The position numbers and the translations under genes are program-made. Below the pieces are notes generated by a model. It did no database searches. It was not told the DNA's origin and saw only the letters and a list, made by a program, of their open reading frames with translations. Of a stretch of DNA of 6,112 nucleotides, positions 5,672 through 6,112 are shown one piece after another. The stretch is taken from contig JAJQET010000280.1 in assembly GCA_021201515.1 (NCBI GenBank), forward strand, positions 1 through 6,112, in the 5' to 3' direction. Origin of the DNA: Clostridiales bacterium (lineage in GTDB: Bacteria; Bacillota; Clostridia; Oscillospirales; Oscillospiraceae). Every line of letters begins with the position of its first letter. Positions within the stretch are counted from its first letter, which is position 1.

Positions 5672-5702
5672 ACATTTTTGGCCGCTCTTGTGACCGCTAT
5701 TT

Positions 5703-5731
5703 ATAGTACCACTTTCCTCCGGAAAATGCAA
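5703..5731 (-). promoter_or_regulatory. Promoter of the tRNA-Arg gene
   Basis: On the minus strand, TTGCAT (5731-5726) is followed after 17 bases by TACTAT (5708-5703). Transcription would start near 5696, about 25 bases before the mature tRNA 5' end. Both hexamers are imperfect, but position and spacing fit. Confidence 0.6.
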
Positions 5732-5793
5732 GCGTTTTTTTCTGTTTTTTTCAGTAATTTTTCCTGCCGGGGGATAGGGGGAACCGCAGCATA

Positions 5794-5821
5794 TTGACTT
5801 TAGCAAAAATTGCCCTATAAT
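5794..5821 (+). promoter_or_regulatory. Sigma-A-type promoter of the lipoprotein gene
   Basis: TTGACT (5794-5799) and a perfect TATAAT (5816-5821) are separated by 16 bases. Transcription would begin near 5828, leaving a G+C-rich leader of about 83 bases before ATG 5911. Confidence 0.75.
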
Positions 5822-5910
5822 AAGGAATATAGATCAGCAGCGGCAGGCTGCCAAAGGCGCCGCGTCTGGGGCCCGGCTCCGCCGCATTGCTGTTTTCCGA
5901 GGTGATTTCT

Positions 5911-6047
5911 ATGTCATTCCAACTGAAAACTTCCATTCGCTGCATCTTGATGACCGCAGCCCTGCTGTGCTGCGCCGGGTGCGGCCGGGTCGCTGTGGAT
6001 GACCTGGCAGGCTATGAATCCTCTTCGTCTGTTGTGGCGGAATCCAC
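5911..6047 (+). CDS. Putative lipoprotein, N-terminal fragment ending at adapter sequence
   Basis: The first ~45 codons of a secreted protein. The N-terminus has Lys6 and Arg10, then a hydrophobic core (CILMTAALLCCAG), then Cys24 followed by GRVAVDDLAGYESSSS. This looks like a lipoprotein signal peptide with cleavage before Cys24. The residue at -3 is Cys rather than the usual Leu, while Ala -2 and Gly -1 fit, so lipidation is likely but not certain. The Ser-rich stretch after it resembles the flexible tether of surface lipoproteins. GAGGTGA (5899-5905) lies five bases before ATG 5911. The frame stays open to the window end, but sequence after about 6047 appears to be sequencing adapter, so the true continuation is unknown. 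Function cannot be assigned. Confidence 0.7.
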
Positions 6048-6112
6048 CAGTCTCTTATACACCTCTCCGAGCCCACGAGACGAAGGCGACGGGCGGGTTG
6101 GGGGTGGGGCGG
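6048..6112. other. Illumina Nextera adapter read-through (artefact)
   Basis: Bases 6048-6066 match the transposase mosaic end (CTGTCTCTTATACACATCT) with two mismatches. Bases 6067-6081, CCGAGCCCACGAGAC, match the Nextera read-2 adapter exactly. The remaining G-rich tail after a possible 8-base index position looks like low-quality read-through. This is technical, not biological, sequence. Confidence 0.93.

Noticed and set aside
5573..5806. Open frames on both strands over the tRNA (peptides such as GFEPPTFWFVAKHSIQLSYA and VAQLDRVFGYEPKGRGFESL)
   Set aside because: These are the well-known spurious translations of a tRNA gene and its complement.
1..6047. CRISPR arrays, insertion sequences, att sites or phage genes
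   Set aside because: No spaced direct repeats, transposase-like frames or terminal inverted repeats were seen; repeat structure is confined to the protein repeats in the transpeptidase.

Overview
The window is about 60% G+C with strong Shine-Dalgarno sites, consensus sigma-A-type promoters and protein families typical of Firmicutes. The best guess is a high-GC gut Clostridia of the Oscillospiraceae/Ruminococcaceae type. This is inferred from composition and gene content; no marker gene fixes the species. The last ~65 bases look like Illumina Nextera adapter read-through, so genomic sequence probably ends near 6047 at a contig end.

Layout. (1) 1-277, minus: the N-terminus of a UvrD/PcrA-like superfamily 1 helicase, cut by the window edge, with its own promoter at 326-354. 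(2) 460-2811, minus: a large membrane-anchored L,D-transpeptidase with N-terminal peptidoglycan-binding-like regions, a YkuD catalytic domain, a Big_2 Ig-like domain and a C-terminal pair of C2H2-zinc-finger-like repeats. A hairpin at 385-432 ends this unit. (3) 3044-5514, plus: a tight three-gene operon encoding a radical SAM protein with a C-terminal helix-hairpin-helix, a NUDIX hydrolase and a protein of the 'probable DNA metabolism protein' (DUF4130/TIGR03915) family. (4) 5595-5671, minus: tRNA-Arg(ACG) with encoded CCA, its own promoter and a terminator. (5) 5911-6047, plus: the start of a putative lipoprotein gene, running into adapter sequence.

The three-gene operon is the most interesting part. 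It is driven by a promoter with perfect consensus hexamers (TTGACA-17-TATAAT). That promoter carries two tandem LexA/DinR-like boxes with centres 20 bp apart, one overlapping the -10 hexamer and one over the expected start of transcription. The radical SAM protein has a CX3CX2C cluster motif and a DNA-binding HhH region, and its last five residues are QLSLF, the canonical bacterial sliding-clamp binding motif. Together these suggest a DNA-damage-induced, clamp-associated radical SAM repair or base-modification system with a nucleotide-sanitising NUDIX partner. The chemistry is unknown as far as I am aware.
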